64,000 nt of DNA, from contig NC_091093.1 in the NCBI RefSeq assembly GCF_024713975.1, positions 23,750,501 to 23,814,500 of the forward strand, given 5' to 3'. Shown here in pieces: positions 1-10,510 of the stretch. The stretch's first letter is position 1. Each line of letters opens with the position of its first letter. This DNA comes from Paralichthys olivaceus (lineage: Eukaryota; Chordata; Actinopteri; Pleuronectiformes; Paralichthyidae). The position numbers and the translations under genes are program-made. Below the pieces are notes generated by a model. The model was given only the letters and a program-made list of their open reading frames with translations. It ran no database searches and had not been told where the DNA came from.

Positions 1-1
1 A

Positions 2-82
2 AAAACAGGCATCGCTTCAGACCAAGATAAATCAAGCTCATTGAAACAGAAATTCCTCAGGGAGGACATTACTGGTCTCTGA
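2..82 (+). CDS. 3' end of an unidentified gene (partial)
   Basis: An open frame enters from the left edge, reads a polar stretch ending LKQKFLREDITGL and stops with TGA at 80-82. An AATAAA signal follows at 269-274, the usual arrangement for a last exon with a short 3' UTR. The stretch is only 26 residues and I do not recognise it. It could be chance, since one of three frames often stays open for 80 bases. Genes flanking GPA33 in mammals (MAEL, STYXL2/DUSP27) are candidates by synteny only. Confidence 0.35.
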   Translation, partial: KTGIASDQDKSSSLKQKFLREDITGL

Positions 83-268
83 CTCCTAACAACTGGGGGG
101 GACACCAGGAGGTTGATTTTCCTGGAATCAAAAGCTGCAGGTGATCCAGGCTTTATTAGTTTTGTGAGGAAGCCTCCTCCAGAGGAGAAAATGAAAGCTG
201 GAGGAGGATGAGAAGGACGGCGACTGTTGCAATAATGGATATTAAGTGTCTTTGAGACCAGAATGCAG

Positions 269-274
269 AATAAA
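269..274 (+). terminator. Polyadenylation signal AATAAA
   Basis: A canonical hexamer lies 187 bases after the TGA at 80-82, with T/GT-rich sequence (tttcttttgtgtgtaaag) following within about 40 bases. It supports a + strand gene ending here. Confidence 0.4.
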
Positions 275-299
275 TGTTTCTTGTCACATTATTTCTTTT

Positions 300-670
300 G
301 TGTGTAAAGACTGATTATTGTTTCTGAGTGAAAGTTGTGGTTTTAAACTCTTCTTTATGAGAAGAGAATGACAAACACTGGATAAAAAACAAAACCTTTT
401 ATAAATCTGAGGTAGATGAATGATGATCAATTGATCTTGTTTTATTGCATGGCCATCCCCAATTATGTCCCTGCTTTTGAATGAGTAAATATGACCTGTG
501 CTTGATAAGCACCAGCAAATGGACGGACTGATGGACTGACTGAGGGATACATTTAAGGGGATTTTCCATGGTCAGCTTTTTATTAAACAAATCATAAAAA
601 TATTTTTCATTAACAAAATTAAGGATTTTTAAAAGACTTTCTTAATACTGTCTTATCTTATCTTACCCTA
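300..670. other. AT-rich spacer, no gene seen
   Basis: No ORF with coding character and no recognised repeat apart from TCTTATC motifs near 650 that lead into the GATG array. Confidence 0.5.
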
Positions 671-673
671 TCT

Positions 674-857
674 ATGGATGGATAGATGAATGGATGGATG
701 GAAAGATTGGTAGATGAACAGGTGGCTGGATAACAGATAGATGGATGGATGTAAGGATGGCTGGATGGATCGGTAGATGGATGAATGGATAAATGGATGG
801 TTGAAAAGATTGATACATGGAGAGATAGGTGGATGGATGGATGAATGGATGAATGGG
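674..857. repeat. Imperfect GATG/GGAT tetranucleotide array
   Basis: About 180 bases of degenerate tggatggatgaa units. The interruptions suggest an old array. On the - strand it reads as HPSIHPSI-type peptides, which are not genes. Confidence 0.85.
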
Positions 858-945
858 TGCATATGTATGTATTCAATCAGGACTTTAGAAATACATTTTA
901 AAGCACATATATAATCTTTATTTTGGGAATTAATCATTCGTTTTA

Positions 946-1365
946 AATCTTATCTTATTGAATACCAAACTAGTAAAGGATCCAGTGTTCCTCTGGTACT
1001 TTACTTGCATATATTGTGTGTTTTTCCACTATTAAATGAACTTGTATTTGAGGATTAGCTGGTTTAACTTCTGACTGGTTTAACTACAGGTCACTCAGTG
1101 CAGTCACAGTTTTCCTCAAATACATTAAAAAGTACTTTTAATAGTGGAAAAACACACAATACATCCAAGTAAAGTACCAGAGGAACACTTGATCCTTTAC
1201 TAGTTTGGTATTAAATAGGATAAGATTGAAAATCAATGATTAGTGTTACTGTATTGTGTGTTTTTCCTCTATTAAAAGTACTTTTTAATGTATTTGAGGA
1301 AACTGTGACTGCACTGAGCGACCTGTAGTTAAACCAGTCAGAAGTTAAACCAGCTAATCCTCAAC
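946..1365. repeat. Compound inverted repeat (three-arm foldback)
   Basis: Arm A (about 946-1060) is complementary to arm B (about 1114-1228): both hold the actagtaaaggatc, ggtactttactt and tgtgtgtttttcc blocks in opposite orientation. A third arm (about 1249-1365) is complementary to 1050-1162, including the gctggttTAACttctgactgg block. There is no ORF. It looks like a foldback/MITE insertion that was duplicated or nested in inverted orientation. Confidence 0.75.
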
Positions 1366-1369
1366 CCCC

Positions 1370-1950
1370 CAGAAGTCTGGGACTCTTTCACACATGACTA
1401 AATGTGGAGACTGAAGCCCAGCACAAAGAAACACTCACACTTCTCTACAGTGAAATACTGAAGAACCGAGATTAAGAAATGAACAAATGTCCCCAACACT
1501 ATGTTAAAATAACTCAACGTGTTGGATCGAAGTTTGTTTTGAATGTTGAATTGGTCCCAGCAGCCATGAAGCAGCAGGTCGCTGTGTTCATCTGTGGAGA
1601 CGTTAGCCAAACGTGACCGGAGCTAAACAAGCTGTTACTCTTCATCTCCATCTCCATCTTCATCTCTTACCTGAAACACAAGCGATGAAAATCCACCACT
1701 TCAGCTTCAGGAACATTTCTCTCATCCTGCAGAAGAGTTTCACTGAAGTCTCCTCCTGATGTTCGCACTCCTCTTCTTCTTCTTCTTCTTCTTCTCTGTG
1801 TCTCTCCATCCCGACCAACTGACACATAACGGGACCTGCGTCAAGCTCGTCACAATAAAACTCGGGATATGCGGTTGCAAGTTTCAAAATAAAAGCTTTG
1901 TCGACACACGCGGTGAATGCGAGGATGAGCGTTGAGAAAACGATTAGAAA
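1370..1950. other. Spacer, no gene seen
   Basis: Contains a short (CTT)n run at about 1772-1794. The - strand ORF across it consists of EEEEEE from that run and is not convincing. Confidence 0.4.
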
Positions 1951-1959
1951 GTACTTACA

Positions 1960-2790
1960 GTTTTACTTTATTAAAAGTACAACTACATGGACAAAAATGA
2001 GCTCGAGTAAAAGTACCACATTAACCTACAAAAAAATTCTTGCATAGTACTTGCTTTTAAAATTCCTCAAAGTATTAAAAGTCAAAAATGCTTGTAAAGC
2101 ACTTGCTTTTAAATATCCTTGAAGTAGTAAACATACTTCCATAGTACTTGCTTTTAAATGTCCTAAAATAATTAAAACTAATTGCAATGGACTTGTTTTT
2201 AAATATCCTTAGAGTATGAAAAGGAGTATTGAAAGTGAAAGTACTTCAGATCAAATCAAATCAAATTTTATTTGTATAGCCCAAATTCACAAAACACATT
2301 TTGCCTGAGAGGGCTTTGTTTTTGTCTCTACTTGCATAGTAGTTGCTTTTAAATATTCTTAAAGGATTAAAAGAAAAAGTACTTGCTTTAAACATTGGTT
2401 GTCCTCCAACCAGAAGGTCGGCAGTTCGATCCCCAGTCTTCCCCATCTGCATGCTGAAGTGTCCTTGGGCAAGATGCTGAACCCCAAAATTACCCCTCAT
2501 AGAACAAAAAGTGCTGCCACTAGATGAATGTGTGTGAATGGGTGAATGGCAAAACTTTACTTTAAAGCGCTTTGAGTGTTCATCAAGACTAGAATAGCAC
2601 TTTATTTAAATACAAACAATTTACTTGCTTTTAAATATCCTTAATGTATTCAAAGTAAGAGTACTTACAAAGTACTTGCTTTTAAATATCCTTGAAGTAT
2701 TCAAAGTAAGAGTACTTACAAAATAATTTATTTAAATATCCTTAGAGTATTGAAAGTAACTTCACACCAGGAATACTTAAAAGACGTAGA
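1960..2790. repeat. Tandem array of TACTTGCTTTTAAATATCC units, interrupted
   Basis: Units of about 50-60 bases repeat with the core acttgcttttaaatatcctt followed by agtatt(a/c)aaagta. They are seen at about 1990-2240, 2320-2390 and 2620-2770. A SINE-like insertion and a short dispersed repeat (tcaaattttatttgtatagcc, about 2252-2320) split the array. No coding potential. Confidence 0.7.
2385..2605 (+). mobile_element. tRNA-derived SINE
   Basis: The head contains an RNA polymerase III B-box-like element (ggcagttcgatcccc). It is followed by the fish SINE body tgtccttgggcaagatgctgaacccc and a tail with gtgaatgggtgaatgg and aaagcgctttgagtg. Related in body and tail to the opposite-strand copy at 61912-62178. 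It sits inside the tandem array at 1960-2790. Ends are approximate. Confidence 0.7.
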
Positions 2791-2799
2791 CACAAAATG

Positions 2800-4187
2800 A
2801 ATCTTGCATCAGCATCAGATGCAAATGAAATACAGCGTTTTGCTACTTTGTTTAGATATCCTTCCACCAAGTATGTAATTATAACACATACATTTATGAA
2901 TTAATTTTCATCATTGTATATATTGTATACTGTTTAACGCACAGATTTTATTGGATATTTCATTTTATTTTGAAATCCACATTAGAAGATATCCGGCAGT
3001 AGTTGTGCTCGTTGACTCAGAATGGTGGGAGGCTCCATAGTGGAGACAATGGATGGAGGCAGTGATGGAGGCAGCGGGAGAGTAAAGTCTGAAACATTAA
3101 AAAATATTTTAATAAATACAAAATTCAAAGAAATGAATTCTCCAGATTTGAATATCCTAATCACTATAAGTAACAATTAATACTAACACTGCTGCTACCA
3201 ATGATGATGAGTATCATTAAATAATTGCAATCTTGACAATTATATTTTATAATTTATATTATTATACATTTATTCATCTTTTAAAACAATATTTTAACCC
3301 ACATATAATCAATTCCATGTGATCCTTTGAGAACTGAGTTGTTTGGGAGGTGTTGTGTTGCCCTCTAGTGTTCACGATTCAGAGAAGCAACTCTATTTCT
3401 TTTATTTCATCAGCTTTATTTTTATACAGGATAATTCCAATGGACACAACTTGCCGTTTCACAAATACAGAAAAAAAACTAAATATGTGTTTGTATATAT
3501 ATTTCTGAGGACACAAGGACGTGAAGTGTCGCCAGTGAATAATTTGGACTGAGCAGTAACCCTGAATCTATTTTAAAATGCACTCGCTGTTACCACGGTG
3601 ATAGACACAATCCACACAATGATGCGTGATGAGTTTAAGAATAGAAGTCATAGCCCCCATCACACTACTTTACTGTAACACACACCAGCCACACACCAGC
3701 AGGCACATTTTGAACCTGCAAAAACATGGTTACAAGAATACATGTTAAAATCATGATTTTTATTTACATGAATAATTAAGTTATAGTTTCTACTATGTGT
3801 TTAAAAAAAGAAAGACATTTGGAGGCACTCCATGGAATGGAGGAAGAGGTGGTTTTCAGGAACGAGAATATACAACATCATCTAACTGAGCATTAAAAAA
3901 GTAATTCTAGTAAGCATAAAGAACAACACAAAACCAAAGCCCCTTTGTTGAGCGTGACCGTAGCTTCCTTGAATAAAAAAAAAACATGCAGGAGTTACAG
4001 CCAACAGCAGAGGCCAATCTAGGACAAACACACAGCCATTCGTTTGTGTGTCAACATATCAAGTTTAAAGCTAAAATTCCACATAATTACTGAATTACAT
4101 AAGTCTCCTCCACACATCAGGCAGAATCTTTGTCTCACAGTGTGTTTCTGTCTCCACCTCAGAATGTGACCAAACTGGACTGAGTTG

Positions 4188-4190
<3 letters not shown>
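2800..4190. other. AT-rich spacer without recognised genes
   Basis: No exon with both splice signals and recognisable protein was found on either strand. Short ORFs here are low-complexity chance frames. Confidence 0.4.

Positions 4191-4192
<2 letters not shown>

Positions 4193-4282
<90 letters not shown>
4193..4282. repeat. (CA)n microsatellite
   Basis: About 45 nearly perfect CA units. The CVCVCV frames on the - strand derive from it. Confidence 0.97.
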
Positions 4283-4285
<3 letters not shown>

Positions 4286-4299
4286 ATATAGTATAAAAG

Positions 4300-5154
4300 T
4301 CATATGGTTCTTGGGGATCTGTGGAATTTGCATGATGTGAGTTTTGCTGCTAAACAAAGATACAGATTTTGTACCTTAACTAAGCTTTTATCCATACTAC
4401 TACGTTTTGCCTCGACTTGCAGACCCCAGTTTTAATGGCCGTCCATACAAACGCCCTTGAAAAGGCATATCATCTAACAACTCGCATACACTGGACATGC
4501 GTGTGCCGGCGTAAAGCAGAATTGCTCGAATTTAACTGCAGAACAGCTTTTAGCAGGGACAGGGTCAGCAACGCTTGTAATTTGTTCTCCATGTTGCATT
4601 CTACACTGGTAGGGGGTCATGTGGTAAGAGCCTGACGAATCAGCGAAGACTACATCATGACTGAAAAGACCCAATCAGCAGCGTTTCCAAACCTCAACGT
4701 TTTAACTTCTGTAAAACTCCAGATGAGTGTGGATGCAAGGCACATCTGTAGAAATGCTAAAGTGTTTTCGAATGAAAACGTAGTACTATGGATGTAGCCT
4801 AAATGGGATTGTAACTGTTGACCCCACCCACCCACTACATGTGAATTAGATTTCACATGAGGTTTTTTGGACGCCATTTTCATTTCCTGTCCTTCCCCAA
4901 CTGATCCTCAGAGTCTCGTTCTTCCAGTCACATCTATATTACATTATGGTATTATCCCACAACCTAAGACCTTTCCACCACATGTGATAACAGATCATGT
5001 TTAAGTCTAGTAGCCTATACATGTTGCCATTTGTTGAGCTAATTATGTCATAGCTTTAGGTCTACTGAGTCAAAATGTTGATTGAACCAATTAGATCACA
5101 GTGTGAGGTGTGAAGTAGAAGATAGAAGACAGCTGTTGGTTCAGATTGGAGTCC
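4300..5154. other. Spacer and probable gpa33 3' UTR
   Basis: Lies just downstream of the gpa33 stop on the - strand. No polyadenylation signal was confidently assigned and no other gene was recognised. Confidence 0.35.
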
Positions 5155-8100
5155 TTAGTCGTCATAATCCCTCCTCTGTGGTTTATTGTTTGGCACAGGT
5201 GGTCTGTCATGATCCCGATCATCACCATAGGGCTCATCGTAAATGGCACCATCATCATTGCGGCGGTCTCTGCGGTCATTGGAGCTCGGCTCGTCGTCAT
5301 AGCGCTCGTTGCGATCGCTGTACTTGTCACGGCGGTCGTTGTAGTCGCTGCGGCGATCGTCGTAATCGCTGCGGCGATTGTCGTAGTCGCTGCGGCGATC
5401 GTCGTAGTCGCTGCGCCGATCGTTGTAGTCGCTGCGCCGATCGTCGTAATCGCTGCGCCGATCGTCGTAATCGCTACGCCGATCGTCGTAATCCCTGCGA
5501 CTGTCATAGCCTCGCTCGCTTCGTTCCTCATTGGGGTCACGATCAATATTTGGGTCTTCCTCCCTATCAGCTTGGCGACTCTTACCATTTTTTGGTGGCT
5601 CTTTGTCGTGGAACTCTTCCCCTCGGACTCTGGAAAGTGGACACACATTATTTAGATGGGGGAAGAGTTTTGTTTTAGTGCATTTCTTAAGGGAAATTTG
5701 TGTTGTTGTTTGACACAGTCTGAACAAATGTAGCTGAAGAAATCTGGGAGCAGATGAGGTTATTAGGTTAATGATGATTTCTCTAACGGAACAAGTATTT
5801 CTTTTTTTAAGCAAGAATGGACCGTTCTTTGTTCTGTGACAGGTTGTGTGACTCTGCCTTCTTTAAAAAAGCAGACTTTAACCTGTACTTGTTTCAGTTC
5901 TACATGTTGAGCACCAGTCCAACTTGTATCTGATCTTTGAGTTATCTGAGTTATATTTGACCCTTTGGCTGTGCAGTTGAATTCTCCCTTTGACCTACTT
6001 CTGCTAACTGAGGCATACAGTGAAACAACATGGCAATGGCAGTTTCTCTTTTTCTAAATATTCTCAGAGCCTGTGTCTCTGAAGACAAAAGACTTTCAAT
6101 TTCTCTGCCTATGAACCTCAAACTCTTAATCTTTACCCACATCACAACAGCTTTGCGCTTGCATTTTTTTTGAATGTGTGCACAATTCTTACCCCATGGC
6201 ATATTCCTCCTCTCTCTTCTTCTTCCTGTGGCGGCAGCAGCAATAGATTATGACGATGAGGGCGATCAAGGCAACGACAGATACAGCGATGGCTATTATT
6301 GCAGTGGAACCAAAGGTCATGGAAGCTGCAGGATTGAAAGTAGATGAGTTAGAAGAAGAAAAAAAAGCAGAATGACCGATATTACTCTCAATATTTATTT
6401 ACTGTGGGGGATGCTAGAGTTCCAAGATTGTTCATGAAAAGCAGAAAGAGAAGGTGTCTCACGTGGCATGACTGCAAGAGTGATGTTACAGGTAGCAGAG
6501 CGGATCTTGTTCCTCGAGGTGCAGGTGTAGAATCCAGATGTGTCTTTGGAGATATTGTACAGTGACAGGATACCACCCTCTGAAATACAAAGCATCAATT
6601 ACATGTACTTGTACTCATGTAAAAAAAATATTGGGTGATGTAAATCTTTTTGAACCCATAAACAATCAGCCTCTAAACTCTGCTACTCAGTCTTCACTAA
6701 CTCCTCACTCCAGTTCTAAGATCTTTACACTAGTTCCCTGTCTGTCAAAGAATTGACTTAAAAATCCTGCTCTTGGTTTATTAAGCACTAAATAGTTTAG
6801 GGCCAAATTATATTTCTCATCTGCTGCTACGTCGTGAACAATGCAGACCAGAAGAGGTCTGCTTTCTGGAGAAGCAGCATTCAGTTTCTACGCTCCACAT
6901 ATGTGGAACAAGCTCCCAGAGACCTACAGGTCCGCTGCAAATCTTAGCTCTACTAAATCAATGATGGAGATTGTCCTGTTTACCACAGCCTTTTATTAAA
7001 TTAAATAATTACTAATTTCTTACTCTACACTGTTATTCTAACAGTTTATTTGTTACTTTATTTTACATCCATTTTGCTGTATTTTACTCTTTTAATATAT
7101 TTTAAATGCTTATTTTCTTATGTTGCTTTTACAATTTGTCATGATGCTTTTTGTGCAGTCTGAATTGCCTTGTTGTTGAAATGTGCTTTACATATACAAA
7201 CGCCTTGCAGAGTATAAATTCTTCTTTACATTAAATATAAATCCTGATTTTGCTGTAAATCTTAGAAAATTACAGCCTCTAAATTCTCTGATTTATTTCC
7301 TAGCACTTGACTCCCACTAAATCTCCGTTTGAATGTTTGAACAGTGTCTGAAATGAAATTCTTGTGAGCGCCACACACTCAACTTAAACACATCAAACTT
7401 TTTTATTAAAATTGAAGTGACAGTTTACCAAAAAGAAGAACGTGACTTCATCCTCACCATGAGTGTGGCCACATTGATACTTACTGTCTGTGGTTCTGGG
7501 GTGTGCGGCAAGACGAGGTGTGTTCCGTACGTCACGACTGTCCCAATTGTATGTGGGCGTTGGGGAGCCTTCCTCAGACACACAGGTCAGGTTGATGTTC
7601 TGGCCATACTCCGCCTTACCCTGGATCTTACAGATGGGCTTGGACGGGGCCACTAGACAAATTGAAATAAAAATGAGTTGTGAATTGTCCATAAAATGAA
7701 CAACAACTTCTTTTGTGGCACACGGTGTATGAGCAAAAAAATATTACATGCGATATGTGGATCTTTGAGGGTCATACAGAAATCTCGAATGGACACCCCT
7801 AAGTTCCTCTGTTCATACCTGTGTCCTGAATGTGTGTGATTGGATCTCACTTCCCTGTTCCATTTGCAAATAGGCCTGGATGTCATTTCTGATCGCAAAG
7901 ACGAACTGATGTTATTTTTACCCAGACCACGCTGAGAGATGGTTTGTGAAGCATGTGCATTCTTTTTGCAGTGTGAACACAAATTTGTCCTGAGCCACAT
8001 ATGATGGACCAACTACTCTGCAGCCGTCTTCTGGACTGCTTAAGTTTCACAATCAATCTAAAATATTTTTACTCTTCTCAGTGATCATGTAGCACGATGG

Positions 8101-10510
8101 CAACACAGATCACCACGAAGAAGGGGAAGTGAGATCTAATGATGAGTGGAGACACATTCAGGAAGCAGCTTCAATGCCACATGTGAACACATAAACCTAA
8201 TGCTGTCTACTTGTGATTGGATCTCTCAGGTCGGGTGTTAATACCAGGTCTGAACAGGGTCATAGAGACACACAACCTTTCTACCAACTTGCATGTCTCT
8301 GGAAAGGACAGACCAAACTCAACAGAGGATGCTGTGACATTATTTAGAATAAAGTATTTGTTGTATCACAAAGATGAAAAACACATAAATTGTTCACATG
8401 GGCTTTGTTTTCTTCACTTCACTGAAGCAAACAAGCAGACAATTTTCTTTGAAAGCAAATGCAAATTTACCTAGGACCACCAAACGTGCAGTGTCTGCCG
8501 GTTTGCCCTCATCATCACCTGGGATCAGGAGACGACACTCAAACACTTTGTTGTCTGCTAACGTGATGGAGGACAGCTTCATGTTGGCCTTTCCAGAAGC
8601 ATAGTCTATGTCCAGAGACACTCGGCCTTCATACTTTGAATTAATGTCAGTGGTTCCAGAAGGAAAGTAGTAGGTGATGATCTGGGTCTGTTAGACAACA
8701 ACAACAGCATCACAGGAACATTGAAAGAGGAACAAAACAAAGGATGATGATAATTAGAGAGATTTATAGAGACTGACCTCCTTAGCGTTAGCAGTTGCAG
8801 CCTCAGCCGACCATGAGACAACGACTAGTTTCGGGGTAGTGCCAGAGGCTGGGGTAAAGGTACATGGTAGCGTGATGTTGTCACCTCTGGCAAACTCATA
8901 TTGGTCCTGTGGGATGTTTACCTGTAGGGCTCCGACGCTGGACCACACTGTCACAGATTTGAAAAGTAATGATAAATTGATTATAGTCATATGCAAGCAA
9001 TTGTCTATCAAATAAAAACACTTGACTGCAATCTGCATGATGAGGTTAGTATCTTATGAACACTGCTCTGCTGCGAATGACTGGGAAACTGAACTTCACA
9101 CAAAACCTCATCGCCCCACCCTCTCGCCCACACACGCACACACAACAGAAACTGGTTGAAGCTGTTCCAGGTGATTTATACTGGGTATTCGACATTTGCT
9201 CTGGATGTAGTGGCAGTTTCTCACTAAGTGTCCAGCGTGGGCAGGAAGACTATTTTCCATGGATATTATTTTCTTTTTTCAAATATGTTTTTCAATGCTT
9301 CCATGTCATGAGAACCACTGACTTTAAGCATGTGTTGGGACATGGGGCAAATAGGCCACACCTTGTTTTATTGGATTATGGTGCATCTTTTAATTTATTA
9401 CCCCACATAACAAAATAGTTTTGGCACCGTCATCCGGTCCAGATATTGCAGGGAATGATGGCACTTGGGGGGTCCGCTCATGTTTGAAAGATTTAGGCCA
9501 CAGGTAAGCCATAGCAACACCATTTTTTGCTGAGAGCACTGCATGTTTGCTCCAAAAGGCCCATGACTGTTTTGGGATATTTGGGACACATTTACATATT
9601 TATTAATTGGCAACTTTTGGCTCACATCCATTTTGGCCAGAAGTTCCACATCATAGCCCGAAGTGGCCCACGTCCGTATGCTACCTGGGAATATTCATAT
9701 ACGATAGAAGATGCACTAACATCAAACCGAAGTGTGCTACAATTTTCCAGGGTAGTCACATCAACTTAACCAATTCAAACCCATATGACATGGAAGCTAT
9801 TGAAAGCAACACAATTATCATCCATTTCCAAGCAGGAATTTATTGATAGTCCTTAAGTGAAGGCCCTTGCTTTTATATTAATACAACTATTGCACTGCTG
9901 AGCCCGCTGGTTTCTTCTTGTCCAACAACTTTCATCATACTGTTGACCCTGTGTTAATTTGCATATGACAAATGAAACTTGAAACATCTGAACTGAATGT
10001 CTCTATCTAATACACACGAAAAACAAGACATTTGAGTATAATCACAATTAGGGAATTTGATCAACTAAATTATTTTCTTTTTCTCAGGACAAACACAAAT
10101 TTGTCCTGAGCCACATATGACAAGAAGAAGCGGAAGTGAGATCTAAAAATGAGTGGAGACACATTCAGGAAGCAGCTTCAATGCCACACAGCCCGATATA
10201 CTCTAACAGAAACCAAAAACTAGGAGGTGAGAGCAAACAATACATAGGCTACAGGTAAATTTAATTTTAATATTAACAATAATAATTCTTTGATTTTGTG
10301 CATTGTCAATTTTACTTTGTGTGATTTATTTTTTTATTTTTTTAAAAAGGTTTAATACAACAACAACCTAAAGAGACAGGTCACCAGGTAACTAAAGGCC
10401 TGTTCCGCGCAAACAGGTGTGGCAGCTCAGTGAGAAACAGGCTGCAGGTTCGTTCTCAGGAGAAACTCACCCAGACACAGCAGAGCCACAGTGGAAATCA
10501 TCCCCTCCAT
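5155..10510 (-). CDS. gpa33: Cell surface A33 antigen (GPA33)
   Basis: Type I membrane glycoprotein of the CTX/JAM branch of the Ig superfamily; in mammals an intestinal epithelial surface antigen. Exons: 10471-10510 (start ATG 10508-10510, signal peptide beginning MEGMISTVALLCLG), 8778-8947 and 8471-8687 (V-type Ig), 7485-7652 and 6463-6579 (C2-type Ig), 6193-6325 (transmembrane), 5155-5629 (tail and stop). The phases join into 439 residues. Diagnostic matches to human GPA33, from memory, are SEEGSPTPTYNW, SKDTSGFYTC and CNITLAV, then a hydrophobic helix ending IIYCCCRHRKK. The V domain has LPCTF...FECRLL. The tail is longer than in human because of tandem RRSDYDD heptads (see 5318-5510). 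It ends acidic and proline-containing with RPPVPNNKP. Introns hold an L2-type LINE tail and foldback elements. The intron between exons 1 and 2 is about 1.5 kb. Confidence 0.9.
5318..5510 (-). repeat. Coding minisatellite, 21-bp units, in the gpa33 tail
   Basis: About eight to nine head-to-tail 21-bp units encode the heptad RRSDYDD with variants (D to N; the last units drift to RRDKYSD and RNERYDD). All stay in frame, so copy-number change would alter tail length by seven residues. The array is much more GC-rich than surrounding DNA (cgatcgtcgtaatcgctg core). The + strand also stays open through it, giving a false hydrophobic VVVIAAPIVV frame. Confidence 0.93.
6650..7225 (+). mobile_element. 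LINE 3' fragment, L2/Maui type
   Basis: The segment carries the degenerate end of a reverse-transcriptase ORF2 typical of fish L2 elements. Recognisable blocks are ccctgtctgtcaaagaattg, tggtttattaagcac, gaagcagcattcagtttc and ctccacatatgtggaacaag, followed by a 3' tail with gaattgccttgttgttgaaa. It lies in a gpa33 intron, opposite to the gene. It is 5' truncated, as is usual for LINEs, and has no intact ORF. Confidence 0.75.
7815..8190. mobile_element. Foldback DNA element (MITE-like)
   Basis: The left side (tcctgaatgtgtg...atctcacttccc) recurs inverted on the right (gggaagtgagatct...cacattcagga). No ORF, so non-autonomous. A related half copy lies at 10085-10195, sharing caaatttgtcctgagccaca and acacattcaggaagcagctt. 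It lies in a gpa33 intron. Confidence 0.6.
9400..9700. mobile_element. Degenerate copy of the 23.3-kb foldback family
   Basis: Shares ccccacata.caaaatagtt, gaatgatggcac, ggccacaggtaagccat and agcaacacca with the element at 23300-23700. It is decayed on its right side. It lies in gpa33 intron 1. Confidence 0.6.
10085..10195 (+). mobile_element. Half copy of the 7.8-kb foldback element
   Basis: Contains cacaaatttgtcctgagcca, ggaagtgagatcta and the acacattcaggaagcagctt block found at 7970-8175, with the middle missing. Confidence 0.55.

Noticed and set aside
674-857. HPSIHPSI repeat ORFs on the - strand
   Set aside because: Frame through a GATG array; the same pattern recurs at 51900-52072.
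4019-4357. CVCVCV cysteine-valine ORFs
   Set aside because: Translation of a CA/TG microsatellite; the same applies at 27489-27725 and 49991-50371.
5146-5655. + strand ORF with repeated VVVIAAPIVV hydrophobic units, like a multi-pass membrane protein
   Set aside because: It is the complement of the gpa33 tail minisatellite; the - strand frame has homology, splice sites and a stop that fit gpa33.
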